Of a DNA stretch of 64,000 bases, positions 14,383 through 22,968 are shown one piece after another. Positions within the stretch are counted from its first letter, which is position 1. Each line of letters opens with the position of its first letter. Under the pieces are notes generated by a model. The model made no database searches, was not told where the DNA came from, and was given only the letters and a program-made list of their open reading frames with translations. A program made the position numbers and the translations under genes. Source of the stretch: Psychrosphaera haliotis (GTDB lineage: Bacteria; Pseudomonadota; Gammaproteobacteria; Enterobacterales; Alteromonadaceae); the NCBI RefSeq assembly GCF_009728465.1, contig NZ_WOCD01000005.1, positions 1 through 64,000 of the forward strand, read 5' to 3'.

Positions 14383-15519
14383 TTAGTTACGTTCGTTCAT
14401 TAATTCAATGAAATGATCGAATAACGGCGCAGCATCGTGTGGACCTGGGCTAGCTTCAGGGTGACCTTGAAAACTAAATGCCGGTTTATCCGTACGTTTT
14501 ATGCCTTGTAGTGTTCCATCAAATAATGACTTATGCGTTGCTACTAAATTACTTGGTAGCGAACTTTCTTTAACTGCAAAACCGTGGTTTTGAGCTGTGA
14601 TCATTACTTTCTTATTCGATAGATCTTGAACTGGGTGGTTACCACCGTGATGACCAAATTTCATTTTTTCTGTTTGAGCACCACTTGCTAAAGCTAATAG
14701 CTGGTGCCCTAAACAAATTCCGAAAATAGGAATGTCGGTTGTTAAAAACTCTTTAATTGCTGTGATTGCGTAATCACATGGCTCTGGATCACCAGGTCCG
14801 TTAGAGAGGAATATACCGTCAGGTTTTAATGCTAATACTTCTGCCGCAGATGTTTGTGCTGGCACAACAGTTAGTTTACAACCGCGGTCTGCTAACATAC
14901 GAAGTATATTTCTTTTAACACCGAAGTCATAAGCAACAACATGGAACTTTGGATCTTCTAATTCAGAAAAACCTTTACCTAGTTGCCAACTTTGCGAAGT
15001 CCACGAGAATGATCCTTTACAAGAAACCACTTTCGCCAAATCCATTCCTTTTAAACCAGGAAATGCCTTTGCATCTTCTAATGCTTTAGTTTCTGCTTGC
15101 TCGTCAAACTCAGCAAGTGTCACTATGCAGCCCTTTTGCGCACCTTTATCTCTAAGAATTCGCGTTAATTTACGCGTATCAATGTCTGCAATTGCAACCA
15201 CATTCTTAGCTTTCAGATAACTACTTAAATCTTGTTCACTTCGAAAATTACTTGCCAATAAAGGAAGATCACGAATAACTAGGCCTTTTGCCCAGATAGT
15301 GTCATTTTCTTCGTCTTCTGAATTGGTGCCGTAATTGCCGATATGGGGATAAGTGAGGGTGATGATTTGTTCTGCGTATGAGGGGTCGGTGAGTATTTCT
15401 TGATATCCTGTCATTGAAGTATTAAAGACAACTTCTCCAACAGAAATACCTTCTGCACCGATGGCGGTTCCTCGGAATATAGTTCCGTCTTCCAGAACTA
15501 ATAGCGCGGGTTGAGTCAA
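14383..15519 (-). CDS. carA: Carbamoyl-phosphate synthase small (glutaminase) subunit
   Basis: A 378-residue class I glutamine amidotransferase subunit that supplies ammonia to CarB. The catalytic triad is visible as C269 in FGICLGHQ and H353/E355 in GHPEAS. The start codon is TTG at 15519, with a strong AGGAGG 5 nt upstream. carA also starts with UUG in E. coli, so this looks like a conserved low-efficiency start. It lies about 190 nt after dapB and directly before carB. Confidence 0.97.
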   Translation of the reverse strand: MTQPALLVLEDGTIFRGTAIGAEGISVGEVVFNTSMTGYQEILTDPSYAEQIITLTYPHIGNYGTNSEDEENDTIWAKGLVIRDLPLLASNFRSEQDLSSYLKAKNVVAIADIDTRKLTRILRDKGAQKGCIVTLAEFDEQAETKALEDAKAFPGLKGMDLAKVVSCKGSFSWTSQSWQLGKGFSELEDPKFHVVAYDFGVKRNILRMLADRGCKLTVVPAQTSAAEVLALKPDGIFLSNGPGDPEPCDYAITAIKEFLTTDIPIFGICLGHQLLALASGAQTEKMKFGHHGGNHPVQDLSNKKVMITAQNHGFAVKESSLPSNLVATHKSLFDGTLQGIKRTDKPAFSFQGHPEASPGPHDAAPLFDHFIELMNERN

Positions 15520-15540
15520 GATAACCTCCTAGCATTAATG

Positions 15541-15563
15541 AGCAGAAACGGGGTATTTCTGCT
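15541..15563 (-). promoter_or_regulatory. Perfect inverted repeat in the carA leader
   Basis: AGCAGAAA and TTTCTGCT are separated by 7 nt, ending about 10 nt before the carA Shine-Dalgarno sequence. The dapB-carA spacer of about 190 nt is long for this tight operon and probably holds carAB control elements. No T-run follows, so this is not a normal terminator. A role in pyrimidine or arginine control is only a guess; I see no clear ArgR box. Confidence 0.4.
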
Positions 15564-15713
15564 ATCGGTTAACCTTAGCCTTAAAAACATTAGGCAAATT
15601 CCGGTTATTGTAGCTAAGAGATCGACTTTAGGCTAGGAAAATTATATAAAATTGTAAAAATAGGCACTTTGTATCAAATTAGCTCTCTAGATACTATTAA
15701 CCGTGCCTAAAAC

Positions 15714-16514
15714 TTAAAAACCAAGCACATCCTGCATATCAAACAAGCCTTTTTGCTTTTTGCTTACCCAAGCTGCAGCCCTTATTGCACCTTTCGCAAA
15801 GGTAAGTCTATCTGTTGCTTTGTGGGTTATTTCAAGTCTTTCGCCTATATCTACGAATAAAGCGGTATGTTCACCTACTATATCGCCTGCCCTAAGACTG
15901 GCAAAGCCAATACTGCCCTGATTTCTTTCACCTACTATGTTATTTCTATCGTACTCGGCAACGTCTGCGAGATTCACGCCTAGCCCATCCGCAATATATT
16001 CACCCATAGTGATAGCAGTGCCTGAAGGTGCATCTTTTTTATGACGGTGATGCGACTCCACTATTTCAATATCAGATTGCGCACCCATAACCTGTGCCGC
16101 TGTTTTTAATAGGCTATTCATTAAGTTAACACCAGTACTAAAATTAGTCGCGTAGACAATGGCAATCTTTTCCGCGGCCTTTTCAATGAGGACTTTTTGT
16201 TGTTCTGATAGTCCGGTTACCCCAATAACCAAATTACATTTATTATTAACACACCAGTTTATGTGGTTTTCCAGAGCTTCTGGTAATGTAAAATCGATCC
16301 AGACATTACTATCCGATACAGATTCTTCAGACTCTGAAATTAAACTAACGCCGTATTTAGCTTGACCAATAAGCTCACCAATATCTGCTCCAATTAACGA
16401 AGAGCTGCTTCTTACAAATGCCGCAGAGATATTAACAACGTCACTCTCAATACCTGCTTCAATTAATTTTTTACCCATTCGGCCATTGGCGCCAAATATT
16501 CCAACGTTTGTCAT
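15714..16514 (-). CDS. dapB: 4-hydroxy-tetrahydrodipicolinate reductase
   Basis: DapB reduces 4-hydroxy-tetrahydrodipicolinate with NAD(P)H in the diaminopimelate/lysine pathway. The N-terminal NAD(P)-binding GIFGANGRMG and the catalytic ESHHRHKKDAPSGTA block are both present. The reading frame extends 36 codons further upstream, but ATG at 16514, preceded by AGAGAGCAGG, gives the normal N-terminus and 266 residues. dapB-carA-carB-greA form one directional cluster, though the long carA leader suggests an extra promoter. Confidence 0.96.
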   Translation of the reverse strand: MTNVGIFGANGRMGKKLIEAGIESDVVNISAAFVRSSSSLIGADIGELIGQAKYGVSLISESEESVSDSNVWIDFTLPEALENHINWCVNNKCNLVIGVTGLSEQQKVLIEKAAEKIAIVYATNFSTGVNLMNSLLKTAAQVMGAQSDIEIVESHHRHKKDAPSGTAITMGEYIADGLGVNLADVAEYDRNNIVGERNQGSIGFASLRAGDIVGEHTALFVDIGERLEITHKATDRLTFAKGAIRAAAWVSKKQKGLFDMQDVLGF

Positions 16515-16661
16515 TGCCTGCTCTCTACTGCTTGTTGTGTTTATGATGAAATAATACAGTAAACCATTAAAACTTAAATAAAACAGTTTCAATAAAAAGT
16601 AGTTTTTGCCGATACTTTTCATATACTGGATAAAACTAAAACTTATAAAAGAGAGTTTAAT

Positions 16662-17306
16662 GTGAAGTTAATTAAAACGTTAACCGTTATATCCACGCTA
16701 ATTTTACTATCGGCGTGTCAATCTGCTTATTATGCTGCGATGGAAAAAGTAGGCGTTCACAAACGTGAAATCTTGGTTGATAGAGTAGAAGAGGCAAGAG
16801 ATGCGCAAACAGAAACTCAAGAAGAGTTTAAATCAGCATATGAGCGATTGGTTTTATTAACCAATTTTGAAGGTGGCGAAATTGAGAAAGTTTATAATCA
16901 ACTTAACGATGATTATGAATCTAGTTTCAAATCGGCAGCTTTAGTTAGTAAAAAAATTGATGACGTAGAAGATGTTGCAGAAGACTTATTTGATGAGTGG
17001 CAAGAAGAGCTAACGCAATACAGCAATGCGAACCTTAGAAGTGCTAGTGAAAAAAAGTTAAAACAAACTGAGCGTCAATTTTCACAACTGTTAAGAAGCA
17101 TGCGCAGAGCTGAGTCTAAAATGGACCCAATATTAGCAACGCTTAAAGACAATGTACTTTACCTTAAGCACAACCTTAACGCTGCGGCGGTATCTGCAAT
17201 CAAAGGCGAGTTTGACTCGTTAAAAACTGAAATTTCAGCGCTCATTGCCGACATGGGTAAAGCAGTAGATGAATCGAATCAGTTTATTGCAACATTAAAG
17301 AAGTAG
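16662..17306 (+). CDS. DUF2959 lipoprotein
   Basis: A 214-residue predicted lipoprotein with lipobox LLSAC (C19), followed by an almost wholly helical, charged, coiled-coil-rich body. The sequence, with VGVHKREILVDRVEEARDAQ near the mature N-terminus, matches the DUF2959 family, which is common in marine gammaproteobacteria. No function is established. The start is GTG at 16662 with GAGAG upstream. It is divergent from dapB and ends before a bidirectional terminator. Confidence 0.85.
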   Translation: MKLIKTLTVISTLILLSACQSAYYAAMEKVGVHKREILVDRVEEARDAQTETQEEFKSAYERLVLLTNFEGGEIEKVYNQLNDDYESSFKSAALVSKKIDDVEDVAEDLFDEWQEELTQYSNANLRSASEKKLKQTERQFSQLLRSMRRAESKMDPILATLKDNVLYLKHNLNAAAVSAIKGEFDSLKTEISALIADMGKAVDESNQFIATLKK

Positions 17307-17387
17307 TCTGAAAATATTAATGCTTGCGTGATGTTAATTTTACGAATGACATCGCCAACAAAATACAGCGGTTAAATAGAAGACATT

Positions 17388-17413
17388 AAAAAAGCACCTT
17401 TCGGTGCTTTTTT
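17388..17413. terminator. Bidirectional rho-independent terminator
   Basis: AAGCACC and GGTGCTT form a stem around a 4-nt loop, with As on one side and Ts on the other. It can serve both the DUF2959 gene (plus) and grpE (minus). Confidence 0.9.
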
Positions 17414-17431
17414 GTTGCAGTGAATTTACTT

Positions 17432-18034
17432 TTATTCAGCTGCTTTAGATACCATAACCATAGCTGGACGCAATAAACGGCCATTTAAGGTGAAACCTTT
17501 TTGCATAACTGCAATAACGGTATTTGGCTCTACGTCGGCAGATGGTTGCATTGCCATTGCTTGGTGAAATTCAGCATTAAATTTTTGACCTTGAGGATCA
17601 ACAATCTCAACGCCAAACTTTGATACTGCATCAACAAATGACTTTTGAGTTAATTCAACACCTTCCAATACAGGCTTTAACGTTTCATTTTCTTTGTCAG
17701 AAAACTCAATCGCACGTTCCATATTATCAATAACAGGCAACAATTCATTTACAAACTTTTCAAGCGCAAACTTTCTCGCTTTCTCAACATCTTGTGCTGC
17801 GCGTCGACGAATATTTTCAACGTCTGCTGCTGCTCGAACAACCGATTCTTTTTGAGCATCAATTTGAGCATTCGCAGCCGCTAAGTCAGCTTGTAACTTT
17901 GCAATTTGATCATCAACAGTCTCTATAGACGCATCAACGTTTTCAGTGTTTACTTCTTCAGTAACAACTTCTGCTTCGTTAATCTCTACTTCTTGGGCAT
18001 TTTCTGCTTGTTTATTAGTCTCTTGTTCAGACAT
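17432..18034 (-). CDS. grpE: GrpE nucleotide exchange factor
   Basis: At 200 residues (197 in E. coli) this is the DnaK nucleotide exchange factor. It has an acidic N-terminus, a long coiled coil through residues about 40-95 ([18 protein letters not shown]) and the C-terminal beta-wing with NAEFHQAM and [19 protein letters not shown] sigma-32-type promoter lies at 18088-18112, inside the 3' end of hrcA. It works with dnaK and dnaJ at 42677-45915. Confidence 0.97.
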   Translation of the reverse strand: MSEQETNKQAENAQEVEINEAEVVTEEVNTENVDASIETVDDQIAKLQADLAAANAQIDAQKESVVRAAADVENIRRRAAQDVEKARKFALEKFVNELLPVIDNMERAIEFSDKENETLKPVLEGVELTQKSFVDAVSKFGVEIVDPQGQKFNAEFHQAMAMQPSADVEPNTVIAVMQKGFTLNGRLLRPAMVMVSKAAE

Positions 18035-18087
18035 GAGTCTTACTACTCCAAACTGATGTGTTAAATAAAATGTGTATGGTGCGTATT

Positions 18088-18112
18088 ATGGGGATTACTG
18101 CTGATGATTCAA
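18088..18112 (-). promoter_or_regulatory. Sigma-32 heat-shock promoter of grpE
   Basis: On the minus strand CTTGAAT is followed by 13 bases and CCCCATAAT, close to the sigma-32 consensus CTTGAAA-N13-15-CCCCATNT. It overlaps the last codons of hrcA and is about 54 nt before the grpE start. Confidence 0.8.
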
Positions 18113-19078
18113 GGCCGATGTTAGAATATTCGTCGATAAATCGACAGATAATATGACCGACTGATAGTCCATACGTTTAGGACCTACCACAGCCATGACA
18201 CCAGCCACTTTATTGTCCTTGTAAAACGACTTAGCAACAATAGAGCAATTCTTTAAAGAATCGATGCCAATTTCGTCACCGATAAATACATGAACATTCT
18301 GACTTGTACAACATGACGAGAAAAGAGGTTGTAGCACTGAGATATTTGAAACGCTTTTTAGCACATTTCTCAAGTTTGCAGTATCGGTCGCAATCTCATC
18401 GTTTAATAATCTTGTTTCCCCGGCTCTAAAAAGCACCTGTTCATTTAATTCTACCGCATCGCCAAACAGCGCGGCCTTAACTAAGGCTTGCACCTCATCG
18501 CTCGATTGTTTCATAAAATAAGAAAGCCGCTGCTGCCCTTCTTCTAATGAGAAACCAGCTAAGGCTGAGTTCAACATTTGTAACGTGTTTTGCAGTAAAA
18601 CGTCCGTCACAACAAACGGTAAATCCACCACTCGGTTTTGAACTTCGTCATGTTGGTCAATTAGCACGCACAACAAACGTTGATCAGCTAGACGAACAAG
18701 CTCTAACTGACGGATCATTACATTGTTTGTTTTTGGCATGGCAACAAGGCCCGTTAGATTTGTCATATCAGCAATCATTCGAGCAGCTTTGTTACACATT
18801 TCAGGTGGCGTTTTAGACTTTTCTAAACTGGCGCTTAGCTGTTGAAGCATACCCTCGTCGGCAGATTCAAAACTTAGCAATTGATTTACATAGTGACGCA
18901 ATCCGGCGGTAGTTGGTATTCGGCCTGCGCTAGTATGCGGAGAATAAATGAAGCCATCTCGCTCAAGCCCCATCATTACGTTTCGAATTGTTGCTGGGCT
19001 TGCATTAATGCCAGACTCTGCCACGATAAACTTAGATGATATTGGCACGCCAAGTGACAAGTAACTCTTGATCACCAA
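18095..19078 (-). CDS. hrcA: Heat-inducible transcription repressor HrcA (N-terminus affected by a frameshift)
   Basis: HrcA is the repressor that binds CIRCE elements in front of chaperone operons. The winged-helix block ASPATIRNVMMGLERDGFIYSP and SAGRIPTTAGLRHYV are diagnostic. The open frame used here begins at a TTG (19078), which lacks the first helix of the family. An ATG at 19124 opens a frame reading MIKINKNQR that would join the HrcA frame if one A were removed at 19095-19099. The joined product is about 342 residues with a normal HrcA N-terminus. So the true gene is probably 18095-19124 with a one-base sequence error or mutation. It lies directly upstream of grpE and divergent from nadK. 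Confidence 0.88.
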   Translation of the reverse strand: MVIKSYLSLGVPISSKFIVAESGINASPATIRNVMMGLERDGFIYSPHTSAGRIPTTAGLRHYVNQLLSFESADEGMLQQLSASLEKSKTPPEMCNKAARMIADMTNLTGLVAMPKTNNVMIRQLELVRLADQRLLCVLIDQHDEVQNRVVDLPFVVTDVLLQNTLQMLNSALAGFSLEEGQQRLSYFMKQSSDEVQALVKAALFGDAVELNEQVLFRAGETRLLNDEIATDTANLRNVLKSVSNISVLQPLFSSCCTSQNVHVFIGDEIGIDSLKNCSIVAKSFYKDNKVAGVMAVVGPKRMDYQSVILSVDLSTNILTSALNHQQ

Positions 19079-19209
19079 CTCAAGTACCGCTTCAGTTTCT
19101 TTGATTTTTATTTATTTTTATCATCTAAATTAATACTCTGACTTCATTTTCAGGGTGAAACAAGCTATAACGCGTTAATGCTATTATTTGGGCGATTCGG
19201 AATTAATCA

Positions 19210-20091
19210 ATGGACAAACACTTTAAAACAATTGGTTTGATTGGCAAAGCAAATCATGAAGAGACAATGCAAACCGTAAACGAGCTTTATCAGTTTTTAA
19301 TAAACGAAGAAGTTATTGTCATTGTTGATGAGCAGATTGAGGAATATGTATCTGATAGTCAAATAGAATCTGCTAGTTTAGTTGACCTCGGAAAGCGATG
19401 TGACTTAGCAATTGTTGTTGGTGGTGATGGCAACATGTTGGGGGCAGCTCGAGTGCTGAGCCGTTTTGATGTTGCGGTCATTGGTGTTAACCGTGGTAAC
19501 CTTGGATTTTTAACGGACCTAGACCCAGAAAACTTCAAATCAACGTTAAAGTCAGTCATTGCAGGTGAGTTCAAAACTGAAATGCGTTTTTTGCTTGATG
19601 TGAGCGTTCACAGACACCAAACAGTCAAAGCAAGTAACTCCGCCGTTAACGAAGTTGTTCTGCATGCTGATAAAATTGCCCATATGATTGAGTTTGAAGC
19701 CTATATTAATAACAGCTTTGTATTCCACCAACGCTCGGACGGTTTAATAGTAAGCACCCCTACGGGATCAACAGCTTACTCTTTATCGGGCGGCGGACCT
19801 ATTGTTCATCCAGACTTAAACGCTATTTCATTAATCCCTATGTTTCCACATACATTAAGTAGCAGGCCTTTAGTCGTTGATGCAGATAGTGAAGTACGTA
19901 TTGTTGTATCAAATTCAAATGACGCGCAACTACAAATAAGCTGTGATAGCCATATTATGCTTTCTGTAATGCCTGGTGACGAAGTGATCATTAAAAAGCA
20001 CCCACTCGGTTTAAGGCTAATTCACCCAGTTGCCTATGACTACTACGATGTTCTTAGAAAAAAATTGAACTGGGGCAGACAAAACTACTAA
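19210..20091 (+). CDS. nadK: NAD kinase
   Basis: A 293-residue NAD kinase (292 in E. coli), which makes NADP from NAD and ATP. The catalytic GGDG is at residues 71-74 and the second signature PTGSTAYSLSGGGPIVHP at about 184-201. It is followed by recN, as in E. coli. The ATG at 19210 has only a weak ribosome binding site. Confidence 0.97.
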   Translation: MDKHFKTIGLIGKANHEETMQTVNELYQFLINEEVIVIVDEQIEEYVSDSQIESASLVDLGKRCDLAIVVGGDGNMLGAARVLSRFDVAVIGVNRGNLGFLTDLDPENFKSTLKSVIAGEFKTEMRFLLDVSVHRHQTVKASNSAVNEVVLHADKIAHMIEFEAYINNSFVFHQRSDGLIVSTPTGSTAYSLSGGGPIVHPDLNAISLIPMFPHTLSSRPLVVDADSEVRIVVSNSNDAQLQISCDSHIMLSVMPGDEVIIKKHPLGLRLIHPVAYDYYDVLRKKLNWGRQNY

Positions 20092-20143
20092 ATTTTTTAT
20101 TTTCAATTGAATTAAAATTGGACAGATTAGCGAAAACCAATTA

Positions 20144-20159
20144 CTGTATGTAACAACAG
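20144..20159 (+). promoter_or_regulatory. LexA (SOS) box upstream of recN
   Basis: CTG-N10-CAG (CTGTATGTAACAACAG) matches the gammaproteobacterial LexA operator. It lies 24 nt before the recN ATG and overlaps a likely -10 region. recN is one of the most strongly SOS-induced genes in E. coli. Confidence 0.85.
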
Positions 20160-20182
20160 TTGTTTAATTGAATGATAAATTT

Positions 20183-21856
20183 ATGCTAGTTTCTATTGCC
20201 ATTAAAAATTTTGCCATTGTTCGTCAACTCGAAGTCAATTGGCATCAAGCTATGACCACAATTACCGGTGAAACAGGTGCCGGTAAATCAATTGCTATTG
20301 ACGCTTTAGCACAAGCGCTTGGTGAACGAAGTGATGCATCAATGGTACGAACTGGGGCTGATAAAGCTGAAGTAATTGCCAGTTTTGATGTAGAAAACCT
20401 ACCGTTGGCAATAGAATGGTTAAAAGACCAAGACCTCTTAAGCGATAATGATTGCATACTTCGTAGAGTCATCTCTAAAGAGGGTCGTTCAAAAGCCTAT
20501 ATTAATGGTACTCCCGTACCAGCCTCTCAATTAAAATCTTTGGGTTCCCAGTTAGTAAGTATTCACGGTCAACATGCACATACTTTACTAACAAAACCTG
20601 ACTTCCAGCGAAACCTACTTGATGAGTTTGGTGGTTCTACTAAGTTATCCCAACAAGTGTCTTACGCTTATAAACAGTGGCATGAAAAAAGCCGTCAGTT
20701 AGAAACGCTAAAACAACAACAAGAAGAATTCAGCGCTCAAAAGCAATTACTCCAATACCAAGTTGATGAACTTGTTGAAGCCAATTTGATTATTGACGAA
20801 TATTCGGAAATAGAAAAAGAGCATCAACGTTTACACCATGGTCAGGAGTTACTTTCTAGTAGCCTTCAGGCGTTAGACCTTCTTTATGAAAATGAAGACG
20901 GTAATGCCTATTCAGTTTTGCAAAACGTAATGTCTACTCTAAACCGCTCAGCGGCGATTGATGAACAACTTTCGCAAACGGTTGAACTGCTAAATACAGC
21001 TTTGATACAACTAGAAGAAGGTGCGGGGGAACTAAGAAATTACTCAGATAACTTAGACATTAACCCTCAACGTTTAAGTGAAATAGAAATTCGTTTATCT
21101 ACTTTAGTGGATCTAGCCCGAAAGCATCAAGTTGAACCAAACGACTTACCAGCTAAATTACAGTCTTTAACCGAAGAGTTAGAGAGTCTGTCTATAACGG
21201 ATGAAAAACTAGATGCACTCGAAGTTGAGATTGACCAAGCGAAAGTACAATATTTTGAACTGGCTCTAAAATTAACTACAGTTCGAACAAAAAATGCCGC
21301 TAAACTTACCATTGAAATCACAAAGAGTATGCAAAGCCTAAATATGGCTGGCGCTCAATTTGAACTTGCAATAAAAAGTGATGAATCGTCATTCTCCAAG
21401 TTTGGTTTCGATTCAGTTGAGTTTTTAGTAAGCGCAAACCAAGGGCAAGCATTACAGCCACTAGCAAAAGTTGCATCCGGTGGTGAGCTAAGCCGTATTA
21501 GCCTAGCGATTCAAGTTATTATTGCTGAAAAGGTAACTACCCCGACGCTATTATTTGACGAAGTTGATGTTGGTGTATCTGGACCAACCGCTTCTGCTGT
21601 AGGGCGGTTAATGAAATCGTTGAGTAAAAACACACAAGTTATTTGTGTGACTCATTTACCCCAAGTAGCGAGTTTTGGGCAGCAGCAACAATTTGTAAAC
21701 AAGTTTAATGTTAATAACGCCACGGAAACAAAAATGGCATTATTGACAGAAACAGAAAGAGTTGATGAGCTAGCAAGATTATTAGGTGGCGATATTATTT
21801 CTGATACAACAAGAGCGAATGCTAAAGAGCTCTTAGCTATTGCTCAAGCAGCATAG
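20183..21856 (+). CDS. recN: DNA repair protein RecN
   Basis: An SMC-like ATPase for double-strand break repair, 557 residues. Walker A GETGAGKS is at residues 29-36, coiled-coil arms fill the middle, and ASGGELSRISLA followed by LLFDEVDVGVSG (signature and Walker B) are near the C-terminus. ATG at 20183 gives the usual RecN start (MLVSIAIKNFAIV); the in-frame TTG at 20168 lies only 8 nt after the LexA box and is less likely. Confidence 0.97.
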   Translation: MLVSIAIKNFAIVRQLEVNWHQAMTTITGETGAGKSIAIDALAQALGERSDASMVRTGADKAEVIASFDVENLPLAIEWLKDQDLLSDNDCILRRVISKEGRSKAYINGTPVPASQLKSLGSQLVSIHGQHAHTLLTKPDFQRNLLDEFGGSTKLSQQVSYAYKQWHEKSRQLETLKQQQEEFSAQKQLLQYQVDELVEANLIIDEYSEIEKEHQRLHHGQELLSSSLQALDLLYENEDGNAYSVLQNVMSTLNRSAAIDEQLSQTVELLNTALIQLEEGAGELRNYSDNLDINPQRLSEIEIRLSTLVDLARKHQVEPNDLPAKLQSLTEELESLSITDEKLDALEVEIDQAKVQYFELALKLTTVRTKNAAKLTIEITKSMQSLNMAGAQFELAIKSDESSFSKFGFDSVEFLVSANQGQALQPLAKVASGGELSRISLAIQVIIAEKVTTPTLLFDEVDVGVSGPTASAVGRLMKSLSKNTQVICVTHLPQVASFGQQQQFVNKFNVNNATETKMALLTETERVDELARLLGGDIISDTTRANAKELLAIAQAA

Positions 21857-21927
21857 TTAGGTATCGAGCTAGGTTCGGAATTAAGCGCATAAAGCAGAGC
21901 TTACATGACAAAAGGTCAAAATTACTG

Positions 21928-22908
21928 ATGACACAATTAGTGAGTATTAAATTCCCCCTTAAACTTTTGATCTCCATGTTAGTCATTAGCTCTTTTGGTC
22001 TATGTGCTAAACAGCTTAACTTTAATAAATATAACCAAGGCAATTCAATTGAGTTTAATTATGTTTGGCTTGATGAAAACGAAATGCAACAAACCTTTGC
22101 TTTCCAACTTACAAAAAAAGATCTGAGTAATGAGTATCGTCATTTTAAAGCGTTGCGCCCTTCTTTACTCAGAATGTTTTCTTTAAAGCAGCTTAAAATA
22201 GCGATTAGTGAGCTAGATCCCAGAGCTGGTAAAGTAAAAATCTTACCGTCTCAAACTAACATTGAATTTACATTGCAAAGCCAAGACCCTAAATGGCCTG
22301 CTAAAACAGAAGCAAAGTTAAACCAAGTTTATTTAGATTCCCTCAAAGAGTATTTAAGGCAAGAATACTATATTGAATTTAATGGCATCATCGGCTCTGA
22401 GCAAAGTAACACAATTCATTTTAAGCCTGATCACCAACGGTTTGTTAATGAAGGAACCGACGCCACCGCACCCATTATAAAAGCATTGAAAGAAAAAATG
22501 CCTAATGCAACTGCCCGCGTAATGGCTAAGTTTTTGTTGAGTTGGATACAAACAATCCCATATGATGAAATGGAAAGTAGAACCACTAGCAATGGTGCTG
22601 GTTACTTGCCTCCTATTCATGTTTTAAATCACAACAAAGGAGATTGTGATAGCAAAGCAACTCTTTTTGCTCATATTATGAAACAACTTTACCCGAAGTT
22701 GAGAATGGTGATGATCTTCCTTCCAGAGCATGCACTCCTAGGAATGAACGTGTCGGTATTGTCCGATGATAAATCAATAGAAGTTGATGGCTTAAACTTC
22801 GTCCTAACAGAACCAGTGGGGCCTGCTTTAATACCTTTTGCTGATGCCGCTGACAGCTCTTTACGCTACATCGATTCAGGTATTTATAATATTGAGAAAC
22901 TTTATTGA
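21928..22908 (+). CDS. Exported transglutaminase-like cysteine protease-fold protein
   Basis: A 326-residue protein with an N-terminal signal or anchor segment (residues about 9-27). Its C-terminal half has the transglutaminase-like layout: NKGDCDSKATL with candidate nucleophile C240, H268 in LPEHALLG, and D287 further on. Such domains in bacteria act as peptidases or peptide-processing enzymes; the substrate here is unknown. It occupies the place after recN where many gammaproteobacteria have bamE (smpA), and is not related to BamE. It is convergent with the hybrid kinase gene. Confidence 0.6.
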   Translation: MTQLVSIKFPLKLLISMLVISSFGLCAKQLNFNKYNQGNSIEFNYVWLDENEMQQTFAFQLTKKDLSNEYRHFKALRPSLLRMFSLKQLKIAISELDPRAGKVKILPSQTNIEFTLQSQDPKWPAKTEAKLNQVYLDSLKEYLRQEYYIEFNGIIGSEQSNTIHFKPDHQRFVNEGTDATAPIIKALKEKMPNATARVMAKFLLSWIQTIPYDEMESRTTSNGAGYLPPIHVLNHNKGDCDSKATLFAHIMKQLYPKLRMVMIFLPEHALLGMNVSVLSDDKSIEVDGLNFVLTEPVGPALIPFADAADSSLRYIDSGIYNIEKLY

Positions 22909-22968
22909 GTCCTTATTGGATTTTTATTAAGAAACCTTTAGGTACTCATTGAGTAAACCATTAGGAAC

